Of a stretch of 14,920 bases of DNA, positions 1 to 8,441 are shown one piece after another. Each line of letters opens with the position of its first letter. The stretch's first letter is position 1. Below the pieces are notes generated by a model. That model was not told where the DNA came from. It saw only the letters and a list, made by a program, of their open reading frames with translations, and made no database searches. The stretch lies in assembly GCA_027578815.1 (NCBI GenBank), contig JANBTH010000554.1, forward strand, positions 1 to 14,920, given 5' to 3'. Source of the stretch: Coemansia sp. RSA 1804. Taxonomy: Eukaryota > Kickxellomycota > Kickxellomycetes > Kickxellales > Kickxellaceae. The position numbers and the translations under genes are program-made.

Positions 1-48
1 GCCCAAGATAGTGCCGGCGCGCCAGGTGCCAACGATCTCAAGCATTAA
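1..48 (+). CDS. Possible 3' end of a gene cut by the left window edge
   Basis: Frame 1 reads 15 codons (AQDSAGAPGANDLKH) and then TAA at 46-48. The small, hydrophilic residues look like an ordinary C-terminus, and base composition drops to AT-rich right after the stop. This gene would converge on the UPF0538 gene, leaving about 125 bp between the stops. Alternatively, the minus strand has an ATG at 45-43 that reads off the edge (MLEIVGTWRAGTILG). That start has T at -3 and would leave only about 130 bp after the neighbouring gene, so I prefer the plus-strand reading. Too little is visible to name a product. Confidence 0.25.
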   Translation, partial: AQDSAGAPGANDLKH

Positions 49-172
49 TGCTGCGTTAATGCTAGCATGATCTGTTACTAATCATATAGCACTATAAATG
101 TGAATATTGGCAGTTTTATCAATATATTCTCTTATCCATTATTCAGACTTTGCAATCTGTATCTATGCGATA

Positions 173-728
173 TTACCAAAGGATTTTAGGATCCTTTACA
201 TACTGTTCGTATGCATTTCTGTTGAAAAATGAAAGTTCAGTTTCGTGTTTTATGCCAGCAAAGTCAAGCATGTCGTTGTCATTGTTTAGAAATTCTGTGT
301 CCTCCTTATTGATAATAAGGTCCTGTGATTTATGACCAAACGCATGCGTGTATATCTTGAGCGTGTCAAATTTGGTGCTGCGAAAGGGTTTGAACTTTGG
401 TTCCTCGTTGATGTCTACGTGAATGTCAATACAGATACCATGACATTTGGAATAAGCATGTGGCTATTAATCAAATGTCTCTTTCAGGTTGTTTTATAGC
501 ACTTTATAAGGGCACATGTCTGAAAAGCTATTGTTTCATAATATACTTACGCTTTTGGCATATGTCCTTTAGCTCGCCGACTGTTGTTACGGAGGGATCA
601 ACCTTGACTATAAGGTTCCTGCTAGTACGGTACTCAAAGCTTTTGATGATTCTGACTGTTATTGTAACCTGGCTGTCAGGACTTTCAGAACCGCCACGGT
701 TCTCAGGGCTCTCTTGTTCTGGTTGCAT
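173..728 (-). CDS. UPF0538 family protein (C2orf76-like), two exons
   Basis: The CDS is the complement of exon 1 (728-551) joined to exon 2 (414-173), giving 139 residues and a TAA stop at 175-173. Human C2orf76 is of similar length. Residues 21-33 (VTITVRIIKSFEY) match the family's N-terminal VTITVR-I-SFE block. After the splice come FKPFRSTKFDTLKIY (68-81) and a KHETELSFF block (115-123), and the protein ends in a Trp as the family does. No start-to-stop reading frame shows the whole protein; it appears only when the intron is removed. The ATG at 728 is preceded by an in-frame TAA. The family has no established biochemical role; a ubiquitin-like fold has been suggested from memory, and I do not rely on it. 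The gene diverges from the uL3m gene. Confidence 0.88.
415..550 (-). other. Intron of the UPF0538 gene (136 nt)
   Basis: On the minus strand the donor is GTAAGT at 550-545 and the acceptor is TAG at 417-415. Exon 1 ends in phase 1 with C and exon 2 begins AC, making a His codon. Splicing here joins ELKDICQK to INEEPKFKPF with family-like spacing. An in-frame TAG about 50 nt upstream of the acceptor rules out any earlier acceptor in this frame, and no other AG lies between the two. The acceptor is therefore effectively unique. Confidence 0.85.
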
Positions 729-1233
729 AGTATGGTAGAGGACGTGCTTCGCGTGCTGCCTTTAAAATAATACAGCTGTTTTATTATATCGATAAATTGC
801 GCACAAACCCAGGAATCGAGCTGCTGAATAAAGCTAATTGAAAATAACAGACCTCTCCAATAGTGCTTGAAATGACTTCAAAAAGATATAGCAGCTCTTG
901 AGGAAGAAGGAAATGGTGGAAACCCAACAGCTATTGCTTTTCACCCATTTAACCCTCTTTTTCTTGGCTTGTCCTGATCTATTCTTTTGTTATGAGATTA
1001 CAGAAACAAGTCGTTTAATCGCACACATTATGATCACTGTTTTTTTCCTTTGTTATCAGGCTGTTTTTTTTTTTCAAATGTGGAAAAGTAGAAAAACTAC
1101 CTGCTTAGCCGCCTGAAAGAGGTTTGATGACTTTTTATCAACCACCTTTCTTCCTCGATTACTGGGAACCCATTTCGGTACAATTCTTTTTCCTTGTCAC
1201 TTCTATAATTTGACGAAGAGAAATACAGCAGAA
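729..1233. promoter_or_regulatory. Divergent intergenic region between UPF0538 and uL3m genes
   Basis: This 505-bp stretch separates two start codons that point away from each other, so it should hold both promoters and 5' UTRs. It is AT-rich, with T tracts at 1040-1046 and 1064-1074 (11 T). I saw no convincing coding frame. The longest open stretch (near 898-1116) starts only at a TTG and encodes Phe/Leu-rich sequence typical of translated T tracts. No TATA box or factor site can be assigned with confidence. Confidence 0.5.
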
Positions 1234-2178
1234 ATGTTTTCATATCGTGGATTGGTGGATAAGCTTTTAGTAGGCTTTGGGCGCGCATCTTCACTACAGC
1301 CATGCTATCGGTTCAGCACAACTTCGCTCTCGCTGAAAGCCAAACTTCCGCACCAGAAGATTCGGTATGTCCCCGACGTCAAGGAGCTAAAGCTAGAGCC
1401 ATACACTCCAGAATCACGGCGCACCGGTGTAATTGTACGCAAAAAGGGAATGACTGCAATGTGGGATGAGTGGGGCGTACGGGTTCCTGTCACTGTGCTG
1501 CAGCTGGATCAGGTCAAGGTAGTCAGTCTGATCAAGACAAGCAACCCCTCATATGCTCGTATGCAAATAGGCTGCGGGGTCCGCAAAGAGAAGACCGTTA
1601 CAAAGCCGCTACTTGGCCATTATAAGTCGCAAGGTGTAGAGCCCAAAGCAAAGCTGTTTGAGTTTCCAATAACCCCAAATGCAGCCCTGCCTGTTGGCAC
1701 AGAAATCACGGCTGCTCATTTTGTTTCTGGGCAACTAGTCGATGTAACAGCACCCAGCCTTGGTAAGGGGTTCCAGGGCGTGATGAAGCGCTGGGGATTC
1801 GCAGGTGGCCGTGCTAGCCATGGCAACTCTCTTGCTCACCGCACGCCTGGCTCAACAGGCAACATTAATCCGGGGCGTGTTTATCCTGGAAAGAAGATGC
1901 CTGGGCGCATGGGCGGGAAAAACGTAACTGTGCTTCGTCTTCCAGTAATGAAGGTTGACACTGCTTTGAACTGTATCTGGGTCAAGGGATCGGTTCCGGG
2001 ATACGACGGACAGTTCATCAAAGTGCGTGACTCTATCAAGCTTTCCAGACAGCGTCTTTTCCCTGAAGGCGTGGATGTGCCTTTTCCAACCTTTATTTCT
2101 GGGCAAAGCCCTGTTCTTCCTAGGGAGACTGTTGCAAGGGTTGGTGGTCGTGACCCGCTGGTTCCCGCTTCCGACTAG
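1234..2178 (+). CDS. MRPL3: Mitochondrial large-subunit ribosomal protein uL3m (L3)
   Basis: This 314-residue protein belongs to the uL3 family and would sit in the mitochondrial 54S/39S large subunit near the peptidyl-transferase centre. The signature is GKGFQGVMKRWGF at 177-189, followed by the conserved ASHGNSLAHRTPGSTG (194-209) and PGRVYPGKKMPGRMGG (213-228) loops. Residues 1 to about 40 are rich in Arg/Ser/Leu with almost no acid, and CYRF-STTS around residue 27 resembles a matrix-peptidase cleavage site. Together with the bacterial-type core, this points to a mitochondrial protein and not cytosolic L3. The ATG at 1234 has G at -3. The frame opens further to a TTG at 1210, but ATG is preferred for a fungal nuclear gene. 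The gene is single-exon. S. cerevisiae calls its counterpart MRPL9. Confidence 0.95.
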   Translation: MFSYRGLVDKLLVGFGRASSLQPCYRFSTTSLSLKAKLPHQKIRYVPDVKELKLEPYTPESRRTGVIVRKKGMTAMWDEWGVRVPVTVLQLDQVKVVSLIKTSNPSYARMQIGCGVRKEKTVTKPLLGHYKSQGVEPKAKLFEFPITPNAALPVGTEITAAHFVSGQLVDVTAPSLGKGFQGVMKRWGFAGGRASHGNSLAHRTPGSTGNINPGRVYPGKKMPGRMGGKNVTVLRLPVMKVDTALNCIWVKGSVPGYDGQFIKVRDSIKLSRQRLFPEGVDVPFPTFISGQSPVLPRETVARVGGRDPLVPASD

Positions 2179-2564
2179 ACACGACGGCACGGCCAGCCAC
2201 GGACATTAGCATTCTAGCTAGATTTCATTATATTTTAACGTGATAGCAGACATCCTCAATTTGGCTGTTGAGTTTTGCTTTGTTTCTGCAGCTGCGCAAA
2301 TGAACTTTGCAATCAAGCAACTGCCGCTTTATTCTGTTAGCGACTCGGTTCACCCGAAACCCATTTTTATTAGTAAACAAGCTTTGCGCTTGGTGGCTCG
2401 CTTTTCTCGAAGAATCTATATTTGAAAACAAATTCAGCTGTTCTTAATTACTTGCATACCACTCTTTTGTTTTCTTCTTGGTGCAAATCCTCATCTTTTC
2501 TCTTCCTCTTTTACTACACGTTTACATTCAATCCTAGAAGCTTAAACACGCTAGATAAGAGGAT
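2179..2564. promoter_or_regulatory. Intergenic region upstream of CCT4
   Basis: This 386-bp stretch holds the 3' UTR of the uL3m gene and the promoter and 5' UTR of CCT4. Bases 2459-2518 form a pyrimidine-rich tract of T/C runs, common upstream of highly expressed fungal genes. At 2404-2411 the sequence TTCTCGAA forms an inverted TTC-NN-GAA pair, the minimal core of a heat-shock element, but a third pentamer is missing. No coding frame in this stretch looks real. Confidence 0.4.
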
Positions 2565-4400
2565 ATGGCTGCTACTGCTACGGTTGTTCCATCTATGGCT
2601 GGCGGATCTTCCGAGCCAAAAAAACAGAATGACACATTCAATCAAAAGGACAAGCCTACGCAAGTTCGCCTGAGCAACATCACTGCAGCTAAAGGTAAAC
2701 GTTATAGCATTATTTTGTTAATGTGTTTCTGTGTATACGTGTCAGTCGATGCTTGACCTTTAGCGCTTCAGCTTTGTCCAGCTGCTGCTCCTGTGCCTGT
2801 ACTGAAAACTTTGTCTATGACACCATTCTCTCTCTCTTACATGGACAGGTTCTGATTCGCAGGTTTTTTTCTTTTGTAATTCAATTATATTTATACACAT
2901 GTAGCAGTTGCCGATGCTATACGCACGAGCCTTGGTCCGCGCGGAATGGATAAGATGATTGAAACGGGGAAAAAGGAGGTTGTGATCTCTAACGACGGCG
3001 CAACCATCCTCAAGCACATGTCTGTGCTTCATCCAGCAGCTCGTATGCTTGTTGATCTGTCTGCCGCGCAAGATGTTGAGGCAGGCGATGGGACTACTTC
3101 TGTTGTTGTGCTAGCCGGAAGTCTGCTTGTTGCCGCGGAGAAGCTGCTTAAGAAGGGAATCCACCCCACTCAGATTGCCGAAGGGTTTCAACATGCTGCT
3201 ATTGAGGCTGTCAGGATTCTGGAGGATATATCTGTTCCCATTGATCTTGGTGATCGCGAATTTCTGTTGAAGAGTGCCACCACCTCCTTGAGCTCAAAGG
3301 TTGTGTCACAATACTCGAGCGTCCTTGCGCCGATTGTTGTTGACTCTGTTCTTCGTATTGTTAACACGGCGGTTGATACAAACGTCGACCTCAATGACAT
3401 TCGCGTCGTAAAGAAAATTGGCGGGACTATCGATGATGCAGAGCTTATTCCAGGGCTTGTACTTAACCAAACTGCAATAACCTCTGCAGGTGGACCTTCG
3501 CGGGTTGAAAAGGCCAAGATTGGTCTTATTCAGTTCCAGCTTTCACCTCCGAAGCCTGATATGGACAACCAGGTTGTCGTCAACGATTATCGCCAAATGG
3601 ATCGCATCCTTAAGGAGGAGCGCACGTATCTTCTTAACCTTGTCAAGAAGATCAAGAAGGCAGGATGCAATGTTTTGCTTATCCAAAAGTCCATTCTGCG
3701 TGATGCGGTGAACAGTCTCTCACTGCACTTTTTGGCAAAGCTAAAGATCATGGCTATCAAGGAGGTTGAGCGCGACGAGATTGAGTTTATATGCAAGGCT
3801 ACAGGCTGCAAGCCGATTGCAGACATTGACTCATTTACCGAGGATAAGCTTGGCATAGCCGATCTTGTTGAGGAAGTGAATACTAACGGATCGCGTATTG
3901 TTCAAGTCAGCGGCATTAAGAATGCAGGTAAAACCGCATCGATCATTCTTCGTGGAGCAAATCAGTATGTTCTCGATGAAGCCGACCGTTCTATTCACGA
4001 TGCACTTTGCGTCATCCGCTGCCTTGTGAAGAAGCGCGCTCTTGTTGTTGGAGGCGGTGCTCCAGAGATCGAGATTTCACAGCGTTTGTCTGCAATGGCC
4101 AAGGCTCAGTCGGGCTTTCAGGCTATTTGCTTCCAAGCGTTTGCCGAAGCTGTAGAAGTTATTCCTACAACGCTTGCCGAGAACTCTGGCCTGAGTCCTA
4201 TATCCATTGTAACTGAACTGCGCAACCGCCATGCTAACGGCGAAAAGTCTGTGGGAATCAACGTGCGAAAGGGTATTATCTCGGATATGCTCAAGGAGAA
4301 TGTCATTCAGCCGCTTCTTGTTTCGACCAGCGCAATTGAGCTTTCAACAGAGACTGTCCGTATGCTAATGAAGATTGACGATATTCTTGCATCTCGTTAA
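2565..4400 (+). CDS. CCT4: CCT/TRiC chaperonin subunit delta (CCT4), two exons
   Basis: Exon 1 is 2565-2694 and exon 2 is 2905-4400, giving 541 residues against 539 in human CCT4. It is one of eight paralogous subunits of the cytosolic ring chaperonin that folds actin, tubulin and WD40 proteins using ATP. Group II chaperonin motifs are present: SLGPRGMDKM (52-61), NDGAT (73-77), the nucleotide-binding GDGTT (104-108) and GGGAPE (426-431). CCT4-specific stretches include RSIHDALCVIRCLVKKRA and the VTELRNRHANGEKS region. The C-terminus KIDDILASR parallels the family end. The ATG at 2565 follows the AT-rich leader directly and gives the expected short Ser/Lys N-terminal arm. Length and all motifs look intact, so this should be a functional essential gene. 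Confidence 0.97.
2695..2904 (+). other. Intron of CCT4 (210 nt)
   Basis: The donor is GTAAAC at 2695-2700 and the acceptor is TAG at 2902-2904. Exon 1 ends in phase 1 (G) and exon 2 starts CA, restoring the family sequence NITAAK-AVADAIRTSLGP with no gap. Within the intron are several unused acceptor-like sites: TAG at 2763, CAG at 2771, 2781, 2848 and 2862. The one at 2848 follows a strong CT-rich tract. Using any of them would add residues not found in CCT4 or would break the frame. Confidence 0.9.
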
Positions 4401-4558
4401 AATCTCTTTTTTGATCTGTCCTAATCATTGCACATGCTGTGTCTTTTTTCTGCTACTCAACAGACAAACATGGGATAAAATTTTCTTTTTATATTTCAAT
4501 TGTTTTCTTGAAGAAAAACTATTCAAGCAACAACAGCTCTTATCTTGTCGTGCAATAC

Positions 4559-5527
4559 CTAGGAGATGTTGTTTATTGGCAGTTGCGATATGTTCGAAAG
4601 ACGACGTCTAGTCCACTGTCTTGAGGACACGTTGTTTTGATCAGTGTCGGGGCTTTGAATGTAGGATACTGAATCCTTGGATCGTAGAGCTGATAGATTT
4701 CTGTCCGAATTTTCATTCAATACAAAATTTTTTTGAGTGGGACTGGTTCCAGAAATATCCGCAAGGTCTGACAGGGCTGAGTGTGTGTCTTTTGCGTTTA
4801 AAGCGCTGGCCATGTCTTTGTTGTCATTGACAGGCGTCTGGAAAGCTTTAGACAAAATGGCGCTGATCCACCCAAACGTACCACCAGTAATTGCCCCAGC
4901 AACTGTGGTTGCAATTGCAAAGGCAAGAAGAGGGAGAAGCCAGAGGAACAAAGTCAAGATGGTCTTGAATGGCTTTTCCAAAAACAGCAGATAAATAAAG
5001 ACGGCAGGCTTGTATATCAACACACGCACAATCCAGTAACTGAGCAGCCACAGAGGAACTGCAACATATGAAAAGAAACCAACAGCAATGGTCTTCCCTA
5101 ATTGAAAAGACGTAGATAGCAAGGACCATCTTCTCGCCTTGTCCAGAGATGGAAAAGGAATCAGGACCTTATCCATCGTGTTGGATGTGGTATCAGAGCA
5201 TACGGAGCGTTCAGTGACCGAAGCGCCGGTTGGCGGTGTTGGTGTCCTCCAAGGCTGGTCAATAAATAATATCTGCGTCACAGTCGTAACAATGATCTGG
5301 TCTTTTTGCAGACGCTCTGGACGTGCTTGTGTCTCTTTGATGTTGTTATGGTTATTCTCGACATGTTCAAAGGCAACTCCATCTTCGTACAGCAGGACAG
5401 GGTTATTGTCGATACTGCAAACATGTTGTTGTCGACATTCCGCATCAGGATAGGCTTCATCGCTTTTAATAGCTTGGGCTGTTGCTATATATACTACCAG
5501 GACACCAGACATGTAGAGTAGCCGCAT
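4559..5527 (-). CDS. Unrecognised membrane protein with N-terminal signal peptide
   Basis: This protein has 322 residues and I cannot assign it to a named family. Residues 1-19 form a signal peptide (MRLLYMSGVLVVYIATAQA). Residues 20 to about 140 are polar, with three Cys (31, 37, 110) and a PWRTPTPPTG linker, and would be lumenal or extracellular. A hydrophobic block spans about 143-228, with segments near 144-170, 172-184 and 189-211 and a Gly-rich AGAITGGTFGW stretch (210-220). The tail from about 231 is Ser/Asp/Asn-rich and ends in a basic TRRRL cluster. The FPSLDKARRWSLLSTSF stretch just before the membrane block reads like a conserved element. An internal Met at 118 could start a form without a signal. 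The gene converges on CCT4 (158 bp between stops) and lies 225 bp downstream of the siderophore synthetase on the same strand. Confidence 0.75.
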   Translation of the reverse strand: MRLLYMSGVLVVYIATAQAIKSDEAYPDAECRQQHVCSIDNNPVLLYEDGVAFEHVENNHNNIKETQARPERLQKDQIIVTTVTQILFIDQPWRTPTPPTGASVTERSVCSDTTSNTMDKVLIPFPSLDKARRWSLLSTSFQLGKTIAVGFFSYVAVPLWLLSYWIVRVLIYKPAVFIYLLFLEKPFKTILTLFLWLLPLLAFAIATTVAGAITGGTFGWISAILSKAFQTPVNDNKDMASALNAKDTHSALSDLADISGTSPTQKNFVLNENSDRNLSALRSKDSVSYIQSPDTDQNNVSSRQWTRRRLSNISQLPINNIS

Positions 5528-5752
5528 GTTTGTGTCTGGTTAATGCTCAACCCGCTCACGACACTCTTAATAAAGACACTATTCCGTGTGTAAAACAAAG
5601 AAAACAAGTAACTACTGACTACACATTTCTGAACACTTTAATGTGTGAATAGCTCAGGCAAGCACAGGTCTCTGATTGACTTTTTGGAGATGTAATAAAC
5701 ATTTGACAAAGCTTGGTTATGGCGCAGTGCCACGCATTGTTCGTTTATCTGA

Positions 5753-7684
5753 CTAAGCGACAGGTGGAAACACCACCCCTCTCGCCTCGTCCTCGTAGAA
5801 TAGAACGTTTGGGACCTTTATGTATACATAGTCCCGATAGAGCCCGTCCACCTTCATTGTTATAAAGCACTTGAGATCGAAGGTGCTTTGATACCAAGCA
5901 TGGCGCAGCGGATGAGATTCAGGAACACGCTGCTCAAACGCTTTGCGCACTATTCCCCATCCGTTACCCTGATAATGAAGGTTTAGAGCGCGCACCAGGC
6001 GATGCAATTGGCACTGAACGAGAGTATGGTAGGCAAGGTCATAGACCTCATACATTGAATGGGCATCGGTGCATGAGTCTGGAAGCATATCAATGTAGAC
6101 GCCAGTTGATTCCCTCAAGGTGTCTCTGTGGATCTTAACACCGCCAAAATCACGCACAATAAATCCGTGAATCTCACCCGACTCTGCGTCAACACGAACC
6201 AAGCTGTTCTGAGGATGCGCTTCAAAAGCAAAACCATGGTCCATTATTGGTGGCAGGAATGCGTCAAACAGCTTTTCGGTGTAATTCTGCAGAAAGATAC
6301 GACGCTTTTCTTGAGTATCCAGCTTCCACTGCTGAACAACTGTGCTGGTACCATCATCTGTAAAGCTCGTCAATGCGGCTGCCACAATGGCACGCTGTCC
6401 GCGCAAGCGGCATATGTGGTCCGGGTCTTCACGGATTACGCAGGACAGATATTTGGCGATATCAAAGTCGGGGTCGTTTGAGACCACACTTGCCGGCTCT
6501 CCAGCAATAAGCAACGGTTCACCTGGGCCCATTCTACGCAGAATGTCGGGTATGGCGTGTGTTATACGCGGGCCAATGTATGTGGACCAGGGCGTGATTG
6601 TACGCAGGGCCGATGATATTTTGATCCCAAGAGGCAACTTTATATCAAAGCCAAGTGGCTCAAGAACATTCGGGCAGACGGTTCTGAGAGACGCCTGGGC
6701 CTCGGCCGGAACGGTAAACGGAAGCCGGCGCGCATAGGCAAACATTTCCAACACCGCAGGCATATGGAATGGGTGGACTGGAAGTACTAGTTCAGTTACA
6801 CGGTTGATATGATCAAGGATGTACCCGCCATGCTGCTCGTTCTTGACGTCCAGCTCTGCATTGCTATAGAGTGCATCCAGAAGCTCCTCAAAGCGCCCCT
6901 CAATCTTTACTTCGCTACGGGGAACGGCAACAAAGGCAAGCTTCAGATGAAAGTAATCCGTGTCTGTAGCTATGGGCTTGAGCGGCGGAACAGCATACCT
7001 TGCGCGATGCATCGGATGGGTGGCATGGCCCTCAACAATGCTTTGTTCCCATTCAATTGCCGTGGATTCAGCAATGCTTGGCATCTGGCGTCTGTTCATG
7101 TAAGTATATATTTGATTTGCAACAGAGCTGGCAAGCTCGCAACCGATACCTCTCACAACTTTGTCATCATACGAGTTCCATTCGCCAACAAGCGCCATAA
7201 TCTGGTCAGGCTCTAGCACTGGAGATGGAGCGGAGCTGTCACCATGTAGTATCCACTGGTAAGCGCCAATGTCCTCTGGGTCCAGAAACTTCACACCAAG
7301 CACATCTGAAGGCACATTGCTGCATGCATGCTTAGCAACCACTGGTTTGTGGCACATCTGGGAAACAATGAAGCGGTGCATATGGTTGTCTGGAGTAAGA
7401 CCACGTGGGAGAACAAGAAGATAGCTTGTCCCAGACAGGCCACGGTCGACATAATACGACTCGACAATGTGCTCGTTCACCAAGCACGTAAGAAGACGAG
7501 AAACGGTTGCAAACAAGGCCCGCTGAGCATATCCGGCAGATGTTGTTGGAAGAGAAAAGAAGCAGCTTGAGGTTGAGTCGACAAGTGTCTCTAGAGCGCT
7601 ATTCTGGCCAGCATGATCACGTCTCTGTCCGTCTTGCTGTGGCTGCGTCAGCGAAAGTAGGGTTGGTTGTGCGTGAATACCCAT
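5753..7684 (-). CDS. NRPS-independent siderophore (NIS) synthetase, IucA/IucC family
   Basis: This 643-residue enzyme is predicted to adenylate a carboxylate such as citrate and condense it with an amine or alcohol to build a hydroxycarboxylate siderophore. Family blocks appear in order: GHATHPMHRAR (219-229), LPVHPFH (301-307), SLRTVCP (332-338), KISSALRT (355-362), the ATP-site EAHPQN (488-493) and RDFGG (511-515). The FhuF-like C-terminal region includes KCFITMKVDG (605-614). Among fungi the characterised relative is the rhizoferrin synthetase of Rhizopus, so rhizoferrin-type chemistry is the best guess; the substrate is not proven. I chose the ATG at 7684 because its context (ACCATGG) is ideal and the codons upstream are AT-rich and unlike the family. 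The frame stays open to an ATG at 7882, which would add 66 hydrophobic residues. The gene is single-exon, fits a bacterial origin, and its core motifs are intact. Confidence 0.9.
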   Translation of the reverse strand: MGIHAQPTLLSLTQPQQDGQRRDHAGQNSALETLVDSTSSCFFSLPTTSAGYAQRALFATVSRLLTCLVNEHIVESYYVDRGLSGTSYLLVLPRGLTPDNHMHRFIVSQMCHKPVVAKHACSNVPSDVLGVKFLDPEDIGAYQWILHGDSSAPSPVLEPDQIMALVGEWNSYDDKVVRGIGCELASSVANQIYTYMNRRQMPSIAESTAIEWEQSIVEGHATHPMHRARYAVPPLKPIATDTDYFHLKLAFVAVPRSEVKIEGRFEELLDALYSNAELDVKNEQHGGYILDHINRVTELVLPVHPFHMPAVLEMFAYARRLPFTVPAEAQASLRTVCPNVLEPLGFDIKLPLGIKISSALRTITPWSTYIGPRITHAIPDILRRMGPGEPLLIAGEPASVVSNDPDFDIAKYLSCVIREDPDHICRLRGQRAIVAAALTSFTDDGTSTVVQQWKLDTQEKRRIFLQNYTEKLFDAFLPPIMDHGFAFEAHPQNSLVRVDAESGEIHGFIVRDFGGVKIHRDTLRESTGVYIDMLPDSCTDAHSMYEVYDLAYHTLVQCQLHRLVRALNLHYQGNGWGIVRKAFEQRVPESHPLRHAWYQSTFDLKCFITMKVDGLYRDYVYIKVPNVLFYEDEARGVVFPPVA

Positions 7685-7920
7685 GGTAAACAGTGCAAAA
7701 TTAAGGGCAAGTAATATAATAGTTTTCAAAATAAAATCCAAGATGGAAAGCTCCGTATAGTAACCGTAATGCGTTGAGTTCGAAGTGGTATTCAAGATAT
7801 CTGACAAAATGTAAAGACAAAAGAAGCAAACGACTTTTGGGGCGGAGAGAGAGAAGGAGAGTGAGTGAGGTACATGTAGCATTTATACCGTCAGCGCAAT
7901 GTCTTGAATGCTATTGATGC

Positions 7921-7968
7921 TTATCTCTTTCTTGGTCTGGTGGGCTCACCATGATGCAGCCTTGATAA
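7921..7968. promoter_or_regulatory. Pair of GATA-factor motifs, inverted
   Basis: TTATCT (7921-7926, the complement of AGATAA) and TGATAA (7963-7968) both fit HGATAR, the core bound by fungal GATA repressors of siderophore genes (SreA, Urbs1, Fep1). They lie about 240-280 bp upstream of the NIS synthetase ATG, in opposite orientations. Six-base motifs occur often by chance, and the longer ATCWGATAA form is not present, so this is only a candidate. Confidence 0.25.
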
Positions 7969-8441
7969 ACAGCTGCTATGCATTTTGGCCTCCGCCTTGG
8001 CATGCCCCTCTTCGAAAGATGCAATAAAGGCAAGGTCGACAGTTGTGGATCATGTTCGGACTTGCCGGTATTGTGGACGAGAGAGAAAAAGGCGGTAACC
8101 CATTACCCATTCATTTATTTCTATTTGTGCACTCCTTTGACAGCTCCCAACAATGTCTTGGTATTTCCTTCCAGGAGATGAGAGAGGGAGCATGGCAAAT
8201 AGTCCACAGTTCAACGTTTAGCAACTTGTGCTGTTTACTTTCTCATTATTTTCTGTTTTCGGACGCTTGAAACAAAATGGCCTGTGTGGAGCCGTGAAAA
8301 CAGATTCAAGCCAGAGCATCTGTGATTATATGGAATAAGCGAATCTAATTAATTGCTGTTCTAGCCTCGTGGTTTCTAATCCGCTTGAAAGGCTTCTTGA
8401 TTCCCACCTTGTCCAACAAGAAAGTGTCTGTCTTTGAGAAC

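Noticed and set aside
898..1116. 72-codon open stretch in the UPF0538/uL3m intergenic region
   Set aside because: It starts at TTG, and its Phe/Leu-rich translation follows from T tracts; no domain is seen.
1210..1233. N-terminal extension of uL3m from a TTG at 1210
   Set aside because: Fungal nuclear genes rarely start at TTG; the ATG at 1234 has a purine at -3 and gives a normal mitochondrial targeting peptide.
1852..2190. 112-codon minus-strand frame antisense to uL3m
   Set aside because: It lies opposite the strongly conserved uL3 core; its translation shows no domain.
2340..2370. GGTTCACCCGAAACC resembling a tRNA T-arm
   Set aside because: No matching anticodon or acceptor stem could be built around it.
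2849..2862. 14-nt microexon in CCT4 between the two internal AG|GT sites
   Set aside because: Including it shifts the frame and leads to a stop soon after 2905; direct splicing to 2905 restores the conserved AVADAIRTSLGP sequence exactly.
7978..8270. Overlapping small open frames between the NIS synthetase and the transporter
   Set aside because: No recognisable domain, and no splice join produced a family-like protein; kept as intergenic sequence.
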